Position numbers and translations under genes: made by a program | Source: Microbulbifer pacificus | Lineage (GTDB): Bacteria; Pseudomonadota; Gammaproteobacteria; Pseudomonadales; Cellvibrionaceae | Reading direction: 5' to 3' | Assembly (NCBI RefSeq): GCF_002959965.1 | Contig: NZ_PREV01000026.1 | Span: 1,712,501 to 1,776,500, forward strand | DNA length: 64,000 nucleotides | Part shown: positions 23,415-34,753 of the stretch, piece by piece | How positions within the stretch are numbered: position 1 is the stretch's first letter | Layout of the letters: each line of letters starts with the position of its first letter | Notes under the pieces: generated by a model | The model's input: only the letters and a program-made list of their open reading frames with translations | Told to the model about the DNA's origin: nothing | Databases searched by the model: none

Positions 23415-24521
23415 TTGTCCTCACTGAATCGGCTGGTTCTGAGTCATTTCCGCAACATTGTGTCCTCGGATTTGCAGTTGGCGCCGGCGGTGAACCTCTT
23501 TTGTGGTGCCAATGGCAGCGGCAAAACCTCTCTGTTAGAAGCGGCGCATATGCTCGCCAGTGGCCGTTCTTTCCGTTCTCGCCAGAGTCAGACGGTCATA
23601 CGTTACGACGCTGATTCTCTGGCGGTATTCGGGCGTCTCGCCAGTGGTGTCACCCTTGGGGTGGAGAAGCGACGAGACGGTCATGGGCGTATTCGTATCA
23701 ACCAGACTGCGGCGGAGAGCAGTTCCCAACTGGCTGCCTGTCTGCCACTACAGGTAATAAATAGCGAGAGCTTTTCCGCGCTTGATGGCGGTCCCGGGGT
23801 CCGTCGGCAGTTGCTGGACTGGACAGTGTTCCACGTGGAACATTCCTTCGCACAGCACTGGAAGGTGTATCAATCGGCGTTGAAGCAGCGCAATGCACTG
23901 CTTCGACGTGGTAAAATCGAGTCCAATTTGCTTGCTCCCTGGGAGCAACACCTGATACAGAGCGGCGAGAGAGTCGATGCGCTTCGCCGGAGTGTATTTG
24001 AACGGTTGTATGTCCTGTTTCGCGCGCGTCTTCGGGATCTTCCCGCTGATGTATTTGAATCGCTCGAACTGCACTACCGCAGCGGCTGGAAGAAGGACAC
24101 GACATTGGCGAATGCGTTGCGAGATGCTCTGGAAGGGGATCTGGCGCAGGGTTTCAGCCGGGTAGGTCCTCACCGGGCTGATCTCCGCTTTACCATCCAG
24201 GGGCAACCCGCTCACGCCGTCTTGTCTCGGGGCCAGCAAAAAATGGCGGTATGCGCTCTGCGAACAGCGATGGCGGCAGCGGTTTCCGGGGCGGAGAAAC
24301 CGGTGTTTCTGGTGGACGATTTGCCCTCGGAGCTGGATGAAGAAAATCAGCTGCGCTTCGCGCGCTGGGTAAGTGATTGTGCCAGTCAGGTCCTGGTTAC
24401 TGGCATCGAAGATCAGGTGACTGCGCGTCCCTGGTTGGCACTGCCGAAACCGTGGTGTGAGCCGAAAATGTTCCACGTGGAACATGGTGTGGTGACCCCC
24501 GCGGTTCAGGACCCGAAATAG
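23415..24521 (+). CDS. recF: DNA replication and repair protein RecF
   Basis: 368 residues. SMC-like ATPase that directs RecOR to gaps. Walker A GANGSGKTSLLEA (about residues 33-45), signature LSRGQQKMAVCAL and Walker B VFLVDDLPSELDEEN are all present. The start is TTG 23415 with AGGAGG at 23403-23408; longer starts would begin inside the terminator. Two parS sites are built into the coding sequence, each read as FHVEH, the second in a short C-terminal extension. Confidence 0.96.
   Translation: MSSLNRLVLSHFRNIVSSDLQLAPAVNLFCGANGSGKTSLLEAAHMLASGRSFRSRQSQTVIRYDADSLAVFGRLASGVTLGVEKRRDGHGRIRINQTAAESSSQLAACLPLQVINSESFSALDGGPGVRRQLLDWTVFHVEHSFAQHWKVYQSALKQRNALLRRGKIESNLLAPWEQHLIQSGERVDALRRSVFERLYVLFRARLRDLPADVFESLELHYRSGWKKDTTLANALRDALEGDLAQGFSRVGPHRADLRFTIQGQPAHAVLSRGQQKMAVCALRTAMAAAVSGAEKPVFLVDDLPSELDEENQLRFARWVSDCASQVLVTGIEDQVTARPWLALPKPWCEPKMFHVEHGVVTPAVQDPK
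23827..23842. promoter_or_regulatory. parS: parS centromere site 1
   Basis: TGTTCCACGTGGAACA, a perfect 16-base palindrome identical to the Pseudomonas-type parS. It lies inside recF (codons about 138-143), read as VFHVEH. parB is in the same window. Confidence 0.92.
24469..24484. promoter_or_regulatory. parS: parS centromere site 2
   Basis: Second exact copy of TGTTCCACGTGGAACA, 642 bases from the first and in the same codon phase (read as MFHVEH), near the 3' end of recF. Confidence 0.92.
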
Positions 24522-24642
24522 CGATATGTTTTACGGCCGGTGTGCGCCTTGTGTGGCCGGGCCTCTCGGGCGGATGAGGCCGAGAAGTGTGTACATGGAT
24601 AAAAGTTTGAATATGAAAGGCCAGGCTCAGTGCCGGCGTTAA

Positions 24643-27075
<2,433 letters not shown>

Positions 27076-27092
27076 GTCGTCATACAAATTGC

Positions 27093-27125
27093 AGCGGGAC
27101 AAATGCGTTCGCGCGCGAGTCCCGC
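27093..27125 (+). terminator. Possible terminator after gyrB
   Basis: GCGGGAC/GTCCCGC stem enclosing a smaller GCG-TTCG-CGC hairpin, 18 bases after the gyrB stop. There is no T run, so support is weak. Confidence 0.35.
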
Positions 27126-27248
27126 ATGCGTACTTCCTCCATTGAAACTGAAGCAATGAAGGCTGTCGCTAAACGACACTAATTAATACGTCATCTAAAC
27201 GGCTAGAAACCAGTGCGTATGTTTGTAACTGGCCAATCATGAGAGCGT

Positions 27249-28157
27249 TTAGTCTTCCTCGAAAGACTCATAAAACTCAACCAGGGCATCTATCAGCGCA
27301 CGCACGGAAGGTAATAGCCCCCTTCTCGACGGAAATACTACATGGATGATATCTCGGTGTAGCGACCAATCTGGCAGTAATCGCACCAGCGAGCCACTTC
27401 GTAACTGCTCTTCCACCACAAGAATAGGTAGCTGAACCAACCCAACTCCGGCTATAGCCGCTTGGCGCAGCGCAATCATGTCGGTGGTTACGTAGCGCGG
27501 CGTGTGGAATATCGTGGATTGAGAATCGCCCTCCCCGCGAAGGGTCCAACTGTACCCCGTCTGCGGGGCACCCCCGATGGCCAGACTTGGCCAGCCCTCA
27601 AGATCCGCGGGAACTCGCGGACATCCAAATTTTTTCAATAGCGTCGGGCTGGCAACGAGACAAAGCCCTCTATCAGACAGTACACGCAATACGAGATCAC
27701 TGTCTTCTAGGGGGGGCGGGCGGACACGAATTGCAACGTCAATACCCTCACTTAACAGATCTACCCGCCTATTGGTTGCTTCAAGATGAACTGTTATGCG
27801 TGGGTAGCGCGCGAGAAATCCCGCGAGCATATCTCCAATATGCGCATTCAGAAGCGCGATCGGGCAAGTCATCCTTATAACCCCCGCGGGCTCCGCCTGG
27901 ACGGAATCTATTGCCTCCTGTGCGGCATTGGCTTCAATCAGCATAGCTTTGCAGTGCTGATAGTAGGTCTGCCCAATGTCGGTAACCGAACAGTGACGAG
28001 CGCTGCGCTGCAGCAGGCGTACGCCTAGACGCTCTTCCAATGCGGCTATACGCCTGCTGAGTTTCGACTTTGGAATTCCCAAAGCGCGTCCCGCCGGGGC
28101 AAAGCCCCCGTGTTCCACGGCTTGCACAAAGTAGTAGAGATCGTTCAGGTCTTGCAT
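27249..28157 (-). CDS. LysR-family transcriptional regulator
   Basis: 302 residues. The N-terminal winged helix-turn-helix is at about 1-60 (GFAPAGRALGIPKSKLSRRI carries the recognition helix). A periplasmic-binding-like effector domain runs from about 90 (GVIRMTCPIALLNAHIGDML). It resembles the subgroup that usually sits divergent from pirin or quinone-reductase genes. It is transcribed away from the pirin gene at 28283, with a 125-base shared gap holding an inverted repeat, so it probably controls that operon and itself. The ligand is unknown. Confidence 0.9.
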   Translation of the reverse strand: MQDLNDLYYFVQAVEHGGFAPAGRALGIPKSKLSRRIAALEERLGVRLLQRSARHCSVTDIGQTYYQHCKAMLIEANAAQEAIDSVQAEPAGVIRMTCPIALLNAHIGDMLAGFLARYPRITVHLEATNRRVDLLSEGIDVAIRVRPPPLEDSDLVLRVLSDRGLCLVASPTLLKKFGCPRVPADLEGWPSLAIGGAPQTGYSWTLRGEGDSQSTIFHTPRYVTTDMIALRQAAIAGVGLVQLPILVVEEQLRSGSLVRLLPDWSLHRDIIHVVFPSRRGLLPSVRALIDALVEFYESFEED

Positions 28158-28172
28158 AAGTACAATCGCACC

Positions 28173-28190
28173 GTTCTAAAAATGGAACGC
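28173..28190. promoter_or_regulatory. Inverted repeat in the LysR-pirin gap
   Basis: CGTTC, eight bases, GAACG, lying 16 bases upstream of the LysR start. The size and position fit a LysR-type binding site. Sequence evidence only. Confidence 0.4.
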
Positions 28191-28282
28191 TATGAATGAA
28201 TTTTACTATCTAGTGCGGTGTTCGTCCCATAACTAACATTGCACCTATCAAAGAGTTCGGTCTGATCGAGGAGACTGAGAAA

Positions 28283-29143
28283 GTGAAAAAAGTTCTGGGA
28301 GTTTACGGCGCACCCCGACAACACTGGGTTGGGAATGGGTTTCCCGTGCGTTCGCTATTTTCCTATCACTCGCATGCCGAGCAGATGAGCCCGTTCTTGT
28401 TACTAGACTACGCCGGGCCCACTGACTTCCAGCCCAGCAAGAAGCCCCGTGGCGTTGGGCAACATCCCCACCGGGGCTTTGAGACCGTAACTATCGTATA
28501 CCAAGGCGAAGTGGCGCACCGGGACTCCACCGGCAAAGGCGGTGTAATCGGCCCCGGCGATGTGCAGTGGATGACTGCCGGCGCCGGCATTCTGCACGAG
28601 GAATTTCACTCCTCCGAATTTTCAGCCAGCGGTGGGACCCTGGAGATGGTACAGCTGTGGGTGAACCTACCATCCAAATACAAAATGACGCCGCCTGGAT
28701 ACCAGGCTATTGAAAAGCGCGAGATCCCGGAGGTCCCTCTACCGCAGGGGGCGGGATACGTCCGGGTAATCGCAGGGGAGCTAGCTGAAAAAACCGGTCC
28801 GGCCCACACCTTCACGCCAATGCAGGTGTGGGATCTCAAGCTGCTGTGTGGTCGATGTACCGAGTTCACCTTGCCAACGGGTTGGTCAACGTCGTTGATT
28901 GTGCTGGAGGGGAAAATCAACGTGAATGGCACAGCTGACGTTGGCGCTGCGGAAATGGCAGTACTGGCTAGAACCGGTGAAAGCGTTACTTTGAGTGCCA
29001 GTGTAGATACAAAAGCGCTTCTGCTGGCCGGTGAACCAATTGATGAGCCCATCGTTGCACAAGGGCCATTCGTGATGAATAGCCGAGAGCAGATTTATCA
29101 GGCGATTACCGATTTCCAGATGGGACACTTTGGTCAAATGTGA
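28283..29143 (+). CDS. Pirin family protein
   Basis: 286 residues, usual bicupin length. The N-terminal cupin metal ligands are visible: HPHRGFETVT gives two His, and GAGILHEEF gives the third His and a Glu. Bacterial pirins act as quercetinase-like dioxygenases or redox-linked regulators; which applies here is not known. The start is GTG 28283 with GAGGAG about 9 bases upstream. It is the first gene of a probable operon with an isochorismatase-like hydrolase, a second pirin and LtrA, divergent from LysR. Confidence 0.9.
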   Translation: MKKVLGVYGAPRQHWVGNGFPVRSLFSYHSHAEQMSPFLLLDYAGPTDFQPSKKPRGVGQHPHRGFETVTIVYQGEVAHRDSTGKGGVIGPGDVQWMTAGAGILHEEFHSSEFSASGGTLEMVQLWVNLPSKYKMTPPGYQAIEKREIPEVPLPQGAGYVRVIAGELAEKTGPAHTFTPMQVWDLKLLCGRCTEFTLPTGWSTSLIVLEGKINVNGTADVGAAEMAVLARTGESVTLSASVDTKALLLAGEPIDEPIVAQGPFVMNSREQIYQAITDFQMGHFGQM

Positions 29144-29210
29144 GCAAGTACCCAAACCTGATTTCAATAGGTCCAATCACGCACCTAACATCAAAGAAAG
29201 GAGCCATTAA

Positions 29211-29834
29211 ATGAGCAAACCCTACGTACGTCTCGACAAAAATGACGCTGCTGTACTGTTGGTCGATCACCAGTCCGGTCTACTGTCGCTGGTACGGGAT
29301 ATTGATCCCGACAAATTCAAAAACAATGTTCTCGCGCTGGCGGATCTGGCCAAGTACTTCAACCTTCCAACTATTCTTACCACCAGTTTTGAAGATGGCC
29401 CAAACGGTCCCTTGGTCCCGGAACTGAAAGAGATATTCCCAGATGCACCGTACATAGCACGCCCAGGACAAATCAATGCCTGGGACAATGAAGACTTTGT
29501 TAAAGCGGTAAAAGCCACCGGGAAAAAACAGTTGATCGTTGCCGGAGTTGTGACGGAAGTCTGCGTTGCATTCCCAACCTTGTCTGCATTGGCTGAAGAC
29601 TTCGATGTATTTGTAGTAACAGATGCTTCCGGAACCTTCAATCCGCTTACCCGTGACGCTGCTTGGGATCGTATGTCCGCCGCCGGTGCTCAGCTAATGA
29701 CGTGGTTTGGTGTTGCCTGTGAGCTCCACCGTGATTGGCGCAATGACATCGAGGGACTGGGTAACCTGTTCTCCAATCATATTCCGGACTATCGAAATCT
29801 GATTACCGGATACAGCACTTTGAAGGGAAAATAA
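29211..29834 (+). CDS. Isochorismatase-family (YcaC-like) hydrolase
   Basis: 207 residues. It has the cysteine-hydrolase triad of the family: Asp in LLVDHQSGLL (about residue 19), a Lys in the ATGKKQLIVAG strand, and the nucleophile Cys in VVTEVCVAF. Close to YcaC-type proteins, whose substrate is not settled, rather than to true isochorismatase. The ribosome site AAAGGAG precedes ATG 29211. Pairing with pirin genes is common in bacteria and suggests a shared aromatic or stress-response role (inference). Confidence 0.88.
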   Translation: MSKPYVRLDKNDAAVLLVDHQSGLLSLVRDIDPDKFKNNVLALADLAKYFNLPTILTTSFEDGPNGPLVPELKEIFPDAPYIARPGQINAWDNEDFVKAVKATGKKQLIVAGVVTEVCVAFPTLSALAEDFDVFVVTDASGTFNPLTRDAAWDRMSAAGAQLMTWFGVACELHRDWRNDIEGLGNLFSNHIPDYRNLITGYSTLKGK

Positions 29835-29972
29835 CCCTCGTATCATGATGGTGACAATAGGCCACCTGGTTGATATAGCCGGTGGTCTGTTCATCCCCTC
29901 CGAACCGTATCAGCACATAAAGAATATTGCTGCAGTCTACAACTCTAACCCGTGGCCGAAAAGGAACGCTCA

Positions 29973-30887
29973 ATGAGTAATATGGCAACGCATACCGAAC
30001 AGGAATGCAGGTTTGAACAGGGGTGTGGTGCACTGAGTCTCATAATTCACCCAAACGACAAAGACCTGGGTGGTTTTACGGTACGCCGCTGCCTTCCGAA
30101 TACTGCGTGCCGTTCTGTTGGTCCATGGATTTTTTTCGATCATATGGGACCTGCAGAATTTTCTCCCGGAAATGGAATTGATGTTCGGCCACATCCTCAC
30201 ATCAACATTGCAACGGTATCCTATCTATTTGATGGAGAAATTTTGCATCGTGATTCACTCGGTAGTGAACAAGTGATTCGCCCGGGAGACATTAACTTAA
30301 TGGTTGCAGGAAAAGGGATTGTGCATTCCGAGCGAGAGCGACCAGAAGTGCACGATTCCCAACACCGGGTACATGGCCTGCAGCTATGGCTTTCATTGCC
30401 TGAGTCCGAAGCGGAAATGGAGCCTGAGTTTCACCATTACCCCGCTGAGCAGATACCACATGTCGACGTTAATGGAGCCAAAGCCAGGGTCATCATGGGA
30501 TCTGCTTTCGGTGTGATATCACCGGTAAAAACGTTTGCTGAAACTCTTTATGTCGAGATGCATTTGCAGCCTGGTCAGCAGGTGACGCTACCTATGGCGC
30601 AAGAACGTGCGGTTTACGTAGTCAGCGGCAGTTTGTGCGCCCGCGATATCGTAATCCCAATGCACGCAATGGGTATATTCAACGATGATAGCGGTGTTGT
30701 AATTGAGGCTACATCCGAAAGTCGAATTGTCATTATTGGCGGCGCCAATCTCGGCGAGCGTAAAATCGTGTGGAACTTTGTGGCTCAAAAGGAGGAGCGT
30801 ATCAATTCCGCCGTTGAAAAATGGAAAATGGGACTTTTTCCGAAAGTACCCGGAGACACTGAAGAGTTTATTCCGTTTCCCGGATAG
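29973..30887 (+). CDS. Second pirin family protein
   Basis: 304 residues, clearly a pirin but divergent from the copy at 28283. The metal site is kept: RPHPHINIATVSYLFDGE gives two His, and GIVHSERE gives a His and a Glu. I use ATG 29973 (MSNMATHTEQ), preceded by AAGGA; a GTG 21 bases earlier and an ATG 9 bases later are alternatives. The base composition is visibly lower in GC than the core genes around it, as with the next gene. Confidence 0.87.
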   Translation: MSNMATHTEQECRFEQGCGALSLIIHPNDKDLGGFTVRRCLPNTACRSVGPWIFFDHMGPAEFSPGNGIDVRPHPHINIATVSYLFDGEILHRDSLGSEQVIRPGDINLMVAGKGIVHSERERPEVHDSQHRVHGLQLWLSLPESEAEMEPEFHHYPAEQIPHVDVNGAKARVIMGSAFGVISPVKTFAETLYVEMHLQPGQQVTLPMAQERAVYVVSGSLCARDIVIPMHAMGIFNDDSGVVIEATSESRIVIIGGANLGERKIVWNFVAQKEERINSAVEKWKMGLFPKVPGDTEEFIPFPG

Positions 30888-30925
30888 ATCGGAAATGACT
30901 AAAAGATTCGATATAGGACCAAAGC

Positions 30926-32119
30926 ATGATCTCGATACTGTCCTCAAATCTATTCCGTGAAAAGGGTGGGGGAAGGGAGCACAAGGTAGAATTTGTCGAA
31001 CTGTTTTTTGACCTGGTGTTTGTATATGCAATCACACAAACCGCACACCTTCTGATTGAGCATCCTACCTTCATCGGAACATACAGTTTCTTTTTGATGC
31101 TGCTTTCGGTTTGGTGGGTATGGGTATTTACATCCTGGGTAACCAACTGGCTTGATCCACAGAAAACTTCGGTCAAGTTGCTTTTATTTACGCTAATGTT
31201 CGCCGGGATGCTGATGGCCATCGCTATCCCTCACGCACTGACGGATTATGCGCTACTGTTTGTCGCCACATACGTATTCATGCAACTGGGAAGAACCCTG
31301 TTTATGTGTTTCGTCTGCCTGAAAAGCAGGCCGGCTTTACACTCGACATTTGTGCGCATGGCAATATGGTTCGGAGTGTCGGCTTTTATATGGGTGGTCG
31401 GCGCGGTGAGCGACCCAGAGAGCAGGTTGGCATGGTGGACGGTAGCGATTCTAATGGAATACCTGTCAGCGGTGACATCATTCTATGTGCCGTTCATGGG
31501 ACGATCGCGCAGCAGTGAGTGGAATATTTCCGGTGAGCACATGGCGGAACGCTGTGGCCTGTTAATCATCATTGCGTTAGGAGAGTCACTGTTAGTCAGC
31601 GGCAATACCTTCGCGCAACTGCACTGGGATGTCGGCACCTTCAGTGCCTTTGTTAGCGCTTTTCTGGCAACACTGGCGATGTGGTGGATTTACTTTAACC
31701 TGGCAGCAGAGCATGCCAGCAAAAACGTTGGGAAATCGGCTAATTCTGGTGCCATAGGGCGCCTAGTTTACACCTACGTGCACTTCCCGATTATCGCAGG
31801 AATCGTGGTTTTTGCGGCCGCGGATGAGTTCTTTATGGCCCACCCGCTGGGGCACACGCCGGCAAAAGTAGTTTGGGCCACCTTAGGCGGGGCAGGTCTT
31901 TATCTGCTGGGTAACATATTGTTCAAGTGGTTTGTATTCCGCAGCCATCCCAAGTCTCATTATGTTGGCTTGTTAATGATGTTTTTGTTGATTCCTGCGA
32001 GCTTGGTATTGCCACCGGTTGGCGTCGCTCTATCTACCGCCATGGTTCTCGTACTGGTGGCCATTTGGGAAACTATTGTGGTATCGAAAGGAGTGAATCG
32101 GCAATCGGCCGAAACTTAG
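30926..32119 (+). CDS. Low-temperature-requirement A (LtrA) family membrane protein
   Basis: 397 residues with about ten hydrophobic segments. The N-terminal motif KVEFVELFFDLVFVYAITQ and the mid-protein ERCGLLIIIALGES are LtrA-family signatures. The family takes its name from a Listeria gene for growth in the cold; its biochemical role is unknown. AGGA precedes ATG 30926. Last gene of the pirin operon, ending at a strong palindrome shared with the converging DUF1254 gene. Confidence 0.88.
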   Translation: MISILSSNLFREKGGGREHKVEFVELFFDLVFVYAITQTAHLLIEHPTFIGTYSFFLMLLSVWWVWVFTSWVTNWLDPQKTSVKLLLFTLMFAGMLMAIAIPHALTDYALLFVATYVFMQLGRTLFMCFVCLKSRPALHSTFVRMAIWFGVSAFIWVVGAVSDPESRLAWWTVAILMEYLSAVTSFYVPFMGRSRSSEWNISGEHMAERCGLLIIIALGESLLVSGNTFAQLHWDVGTFSAFVSAFLATLAMWWIYFNLAAEHASKNVGKSANSGAIGRLVYTYVHFPIIAGIVVFAAADEFFMAHPLGHTPAKVVWATLGGAGLYLLGNILFKWFVFRSHPKSHYVGLLMMFLLIPASLVLPPVGVALSTAMVLVLVAIWETIVVSKGVNRQSAET

Positions 32120-32127
32120 CCATAACA

Positions 32128-32156
32128 ATCCCTCCCCACATCTGGTGGGGAGGGAT
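32128..32156. terminator. Bidirectional hairpin between converging genes
   Basis: 12-base perfect stem ATCCCTCCCCAC/GTGGGGAGGGAT with a 5-base loop, placed between the LtrA stop and the DUF1254 stop. The minus-strand side is followed by TTGTTAT; the plus side lacks a T run. Confidence 0.6.
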
Positions 32157-32163
32157 GGGTAAG

Positions 32164-33573
32164 CTATTTACTACCGGCGCTGGTGTTTTTTACCGGTGGT
32201 GGGGCCCAGGATCCATCTATCACTTCCATAGCGGGCGAGTACAACCGCAGCATCAAAGAAAAATTGCCTTCCGCGGGAGAGGGCAACCAGTTGGGTTCTT
32301 TATCTGGACCGGGAGATTTTCGCTGTATATAAATATCAAGAGAGCCATCGGAATTGAATATCAATTTATCTCTATCACCGATTGCGTACCTGTTGATGGG
32401 GTTGTCCGTAAAAAGTTGGCGATCGTTGTACATGGTCATGGACCAGAAAGCGTTCGCCGGAGGAATCTGATCTTTGGAAAAATGCACGGTATAGTTATTG
32501 TCACTGTTTAACGGGTTGCCATTTTCGTCAGAAAAAGCCGTCGGATACACTGCGTCCGATGGCACATTGGCGCCCAGCCCACCGTAGGCTACCGCTGCCC
32601 GCCGTAGATAATCGGTGCCGTAGTTCCCCATTCCAGAAAGGTTCATATTCCAGCCGTTTTTTGATACTCCGGAATCTTTCCATGCGTGTTTGATTTTGGG
32701 TAACGCCTCATTGGCTGCAGCCTCCAGAGCATCTCGGGTGAGAGCTGTCTGGTTTTCCATGCGAAACGTTTTTCCTGGCTCCATACCTAGACGTTTCATC
32801 CGGTCGAGTATCGGATAGTCGGACGCATGGGGCGGGTTGTCTTCCAGAAGTTTCACGAAGGTAGAGAAAAACTGAGCAGGTTTCATGCTCTCCACCTGAT
32901 CCACCGGTGGGCGCATATCCTGATTTGGATTTACCGGACCCTTAGGGGCGACGTAGGGTTTTCCATAGGCGCTGAGAGGAACCGCCTTCAGGCCCTTCTG
33001 AAATTTGTATACGGCTTCGTAGTCTGAGGGCCCATTGGTCTGTACTCGACCGCCCATCCAACCGTGCGCCGTAGGGCTGTCATAACGAGTGATTCCTGAG
33101 GGCAATTTACCCTGCCACCCCGGACCGACAATGGCAAAGGTTTGTGCTGCGGTGCCTGTTGTGCGCTTTCCTGGTACGGTAAATACATCAGTCCACTGGT
33201 CGAGGAAGGGCAACAGATAGTAGCGACCGCCAGAGTCCGGAACGATAACAACCAGCGGTTCTTTGCTGACATCGAACGTCATGGAGCTGTAGAGAGTGTC
33301 AGCATTCGGGCTGGCGATAATATCCATGCTGGCATCGGGAAAGCTGCGTGCGTGTGCGATCTGATTTATCGGCGCATTGGGAAACGACGGCTTCTCCACA
33401 TTGGTGGCCACATCTTTACTCACGTTCATAAGAACCAAAGGATAAGCGTAAATATAGATATCTCTCGCTATTTCCCTCGCTTCCTCAGGGCCCACATCGT
33501 CGGCAGCGTTACTCAGCGGCGAGAACAGAATGCTCAAACTGATAGAGCAGTAAACCAAGAAATTTTTCACCAT
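32164..33573 (-). CDS. Periplasmic DUF1254/DUF1214 protein
   Basis: 469 residues with a signal peptide (cleavage near PLSNA/AD). The N-terminal DUF1254 region is recognisable (IYAYPLVLMNV and SPNADTLYSSMTFDVSKEP). The C-terminal DUF1214 region contains WSMTMYNDRQLF and IYIQRKSPGPDKEPNWLPSP. Such proteins are secreted and widespread in environmental bacteria with no settled function. It lies 51 bases downstream of the outer-membrane SphA-like gene on the same strand, so the two may be co-expressed. Confidence 0.87.
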   Translation of the reverse strand: MVKNFLVYCSISLSILFSPLSNAADDVGPEEAREIARDIYIYAYPLVLMNVSKDVATNVEKPSFPNAPINQIAHARSFPDASMDIIASPNADTLYSSMTFDVSKEPLVVIVPDSGGRYYLLPFLDQWTDVFTVPGKRTTGTAAQTFAIVGPGWQGKLPSGITRYDSPTAHGWMGGRVQTNGPSDYEAVYKFQKGLKAVPLSAYGKPYVAPKGPVNPNQDMRPPVDQVESMKPAQFFSTFVKLLEDNPPHASDYPILDRMKRLGMEPGKTFRMENQTALTRDALEAAANEALPKIKHAWKDSGVSKNGWNMNLSGMGNYGTDYLRRAAVAYGGLGANVPSDAVYPTAFSDENGNPLNSDNNYTVHFSKDQIPPANAFWSMTMYNDRQLFTDNPINRYAIGDRDKLIFNSDGSLDIYIQRKSPGPDKEPNWLPSPAEGNFSLMLRLYSPAMEVIDGSWAPPPVKNTSAGSK

Positions 33574-33624
33574 ATTTCTCCCTACGAAATTGCAAGTGCG
33601 CTATAGCGCATGCTGTCTGGTCGC

Positions 33625-34572
33625 CTAAAATGTCACGCTAAATGTCAAAAGAAGTGGATCACCTTCCAGCCGCCGCCGCACATTTAATTCTTTCATCCAG
33701 CGCGCCGACACTGTTACCTGCTGTTGACTCTGCATCTTCCTGCTATAGGTAATTAAAGGTCCAAGAGCGAGTGCTCGCCCTCGAAAACCATCCAGGCGAT
33801 CCACCAGTGGACCCTCATCATTCTCGAGCTGGTTGATCCACCCCCCAGCTACACCGTAGCCAAGTCCGTTGGCGCAGCGTTTAACCAGAATCGAATCCAA
33901 ACGTAACACAGCGCCATTTTGGATCTTGGTGTCTTCATTTTCGGTATAGAAATCTACGGCGGTAAGCGTGCTCCACTCCAATGATCCGCCTTGCATCAAC
34001 TGCGTATAGCCCACTGTCGGCGAAACGGTCCAGGTGTTTAACCCTGGATTGGCCAGCCGCCCTAGCGTGTAATCACCCGTAGGAGCGTAGATGTAGACCG
34101 AAAGAGAGACGTGGTTGACCTCACTGAGGTGTAGCCCTGCGATGACGGGGGCAAAGTAAATATCGAAAAGGTCTCTGGTATGGTCTCGGTTCACACCTGT
34201 GAATGGACCTATCTCCAACGTCGTACGCGCATCGAGTGAGATGTAGGGAACCGTAATCATTGACGCGAAATTCCACGTTGTGGAATCTGTGTCCCAGATA
34301 TAACTGCCGGTGAGTGACACGATATCCAGAGATGTATCGAGGCCGACTGCCAAATCACCGGCAATCGGGACTTCGCGCTTTCCCCGGATTTCGCCGTTAA
34401 AACCCAGATAGCTGAGCTGTGCGCTGAACCCCGGGTCTGGAGGTACCAAGCCCGCATAAAATGTGCCCTGGGCGCCGGTGACGGCTCTGCCTAAGCCACC
34501 TTCAGTAGCCTGACAAGGGTAGTGCGTAGTAAAGGAAATTAGGATGAGAATTCCGCGAAGATAGTTGACCAT
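33625..34572 (-). CDS. SphA-like outer-membrane protein (phenol meta-pathway family)
   Basis: 315 residues with a signal peptide (cleavage near PCQA/TE) and alternating beta segments ending in LLTFSVTF, the aromatic C-terminus of an outer-membrane barrel. Sequence style (GFNGEIRG..., VSVYIYAPTGDY, GLNTWTVSPTVGYT) matches the SphA/phenol-degradation family of putative transport barrels. The substrate is unknown. It precedes the DUF1254 gene on the same strand. GC is lower than in the flanking core genes. Confidence 0.82.
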   Translation of the reverse strand: MVNYLRGILILISFTTHYPCQATEGGLGRAVTGAQGTFYAGLVPPDPGFSAQLSYLGFNGEIRGKREVPIAGDLAVGLDTSLDIVSLTGSYIWDTDSTTWNFASMITVPYISLDARTTLEIGPFTGVNRDHTRDLFDIYFAPVIAGLHLSEVNHVSLSVYIYAPTGDYTLGRLANPGLNTWTVSPTVGYTQLMQGGSLEWSTLTAVDFYTENEDTKIQNGAVLRLDSILVKRCANGLGYGVAGGWINQLENDEGPLVDRLDGFRGRALALGPLITYSRKMQSQQQVTVSARWMKELNVRRRLEGDPLLLTFSVTF

Positions 34573-34753
34573 ATCAAGCTGCGATCAAAAGGTGGAACAC
34601 AACTATAGGTACGCCAACCGCTATCTGTGCCCAATAGTGCGCCAGTTGTCACATGATTCTGGTTGAGTATTCGGCGCTTGGGGACTGTAGGGCTCGTAAT
34701 ACCGACGACTCGATTTTGGCGGTGTTTACCGATTTCCTACATCACAGCGCAGC

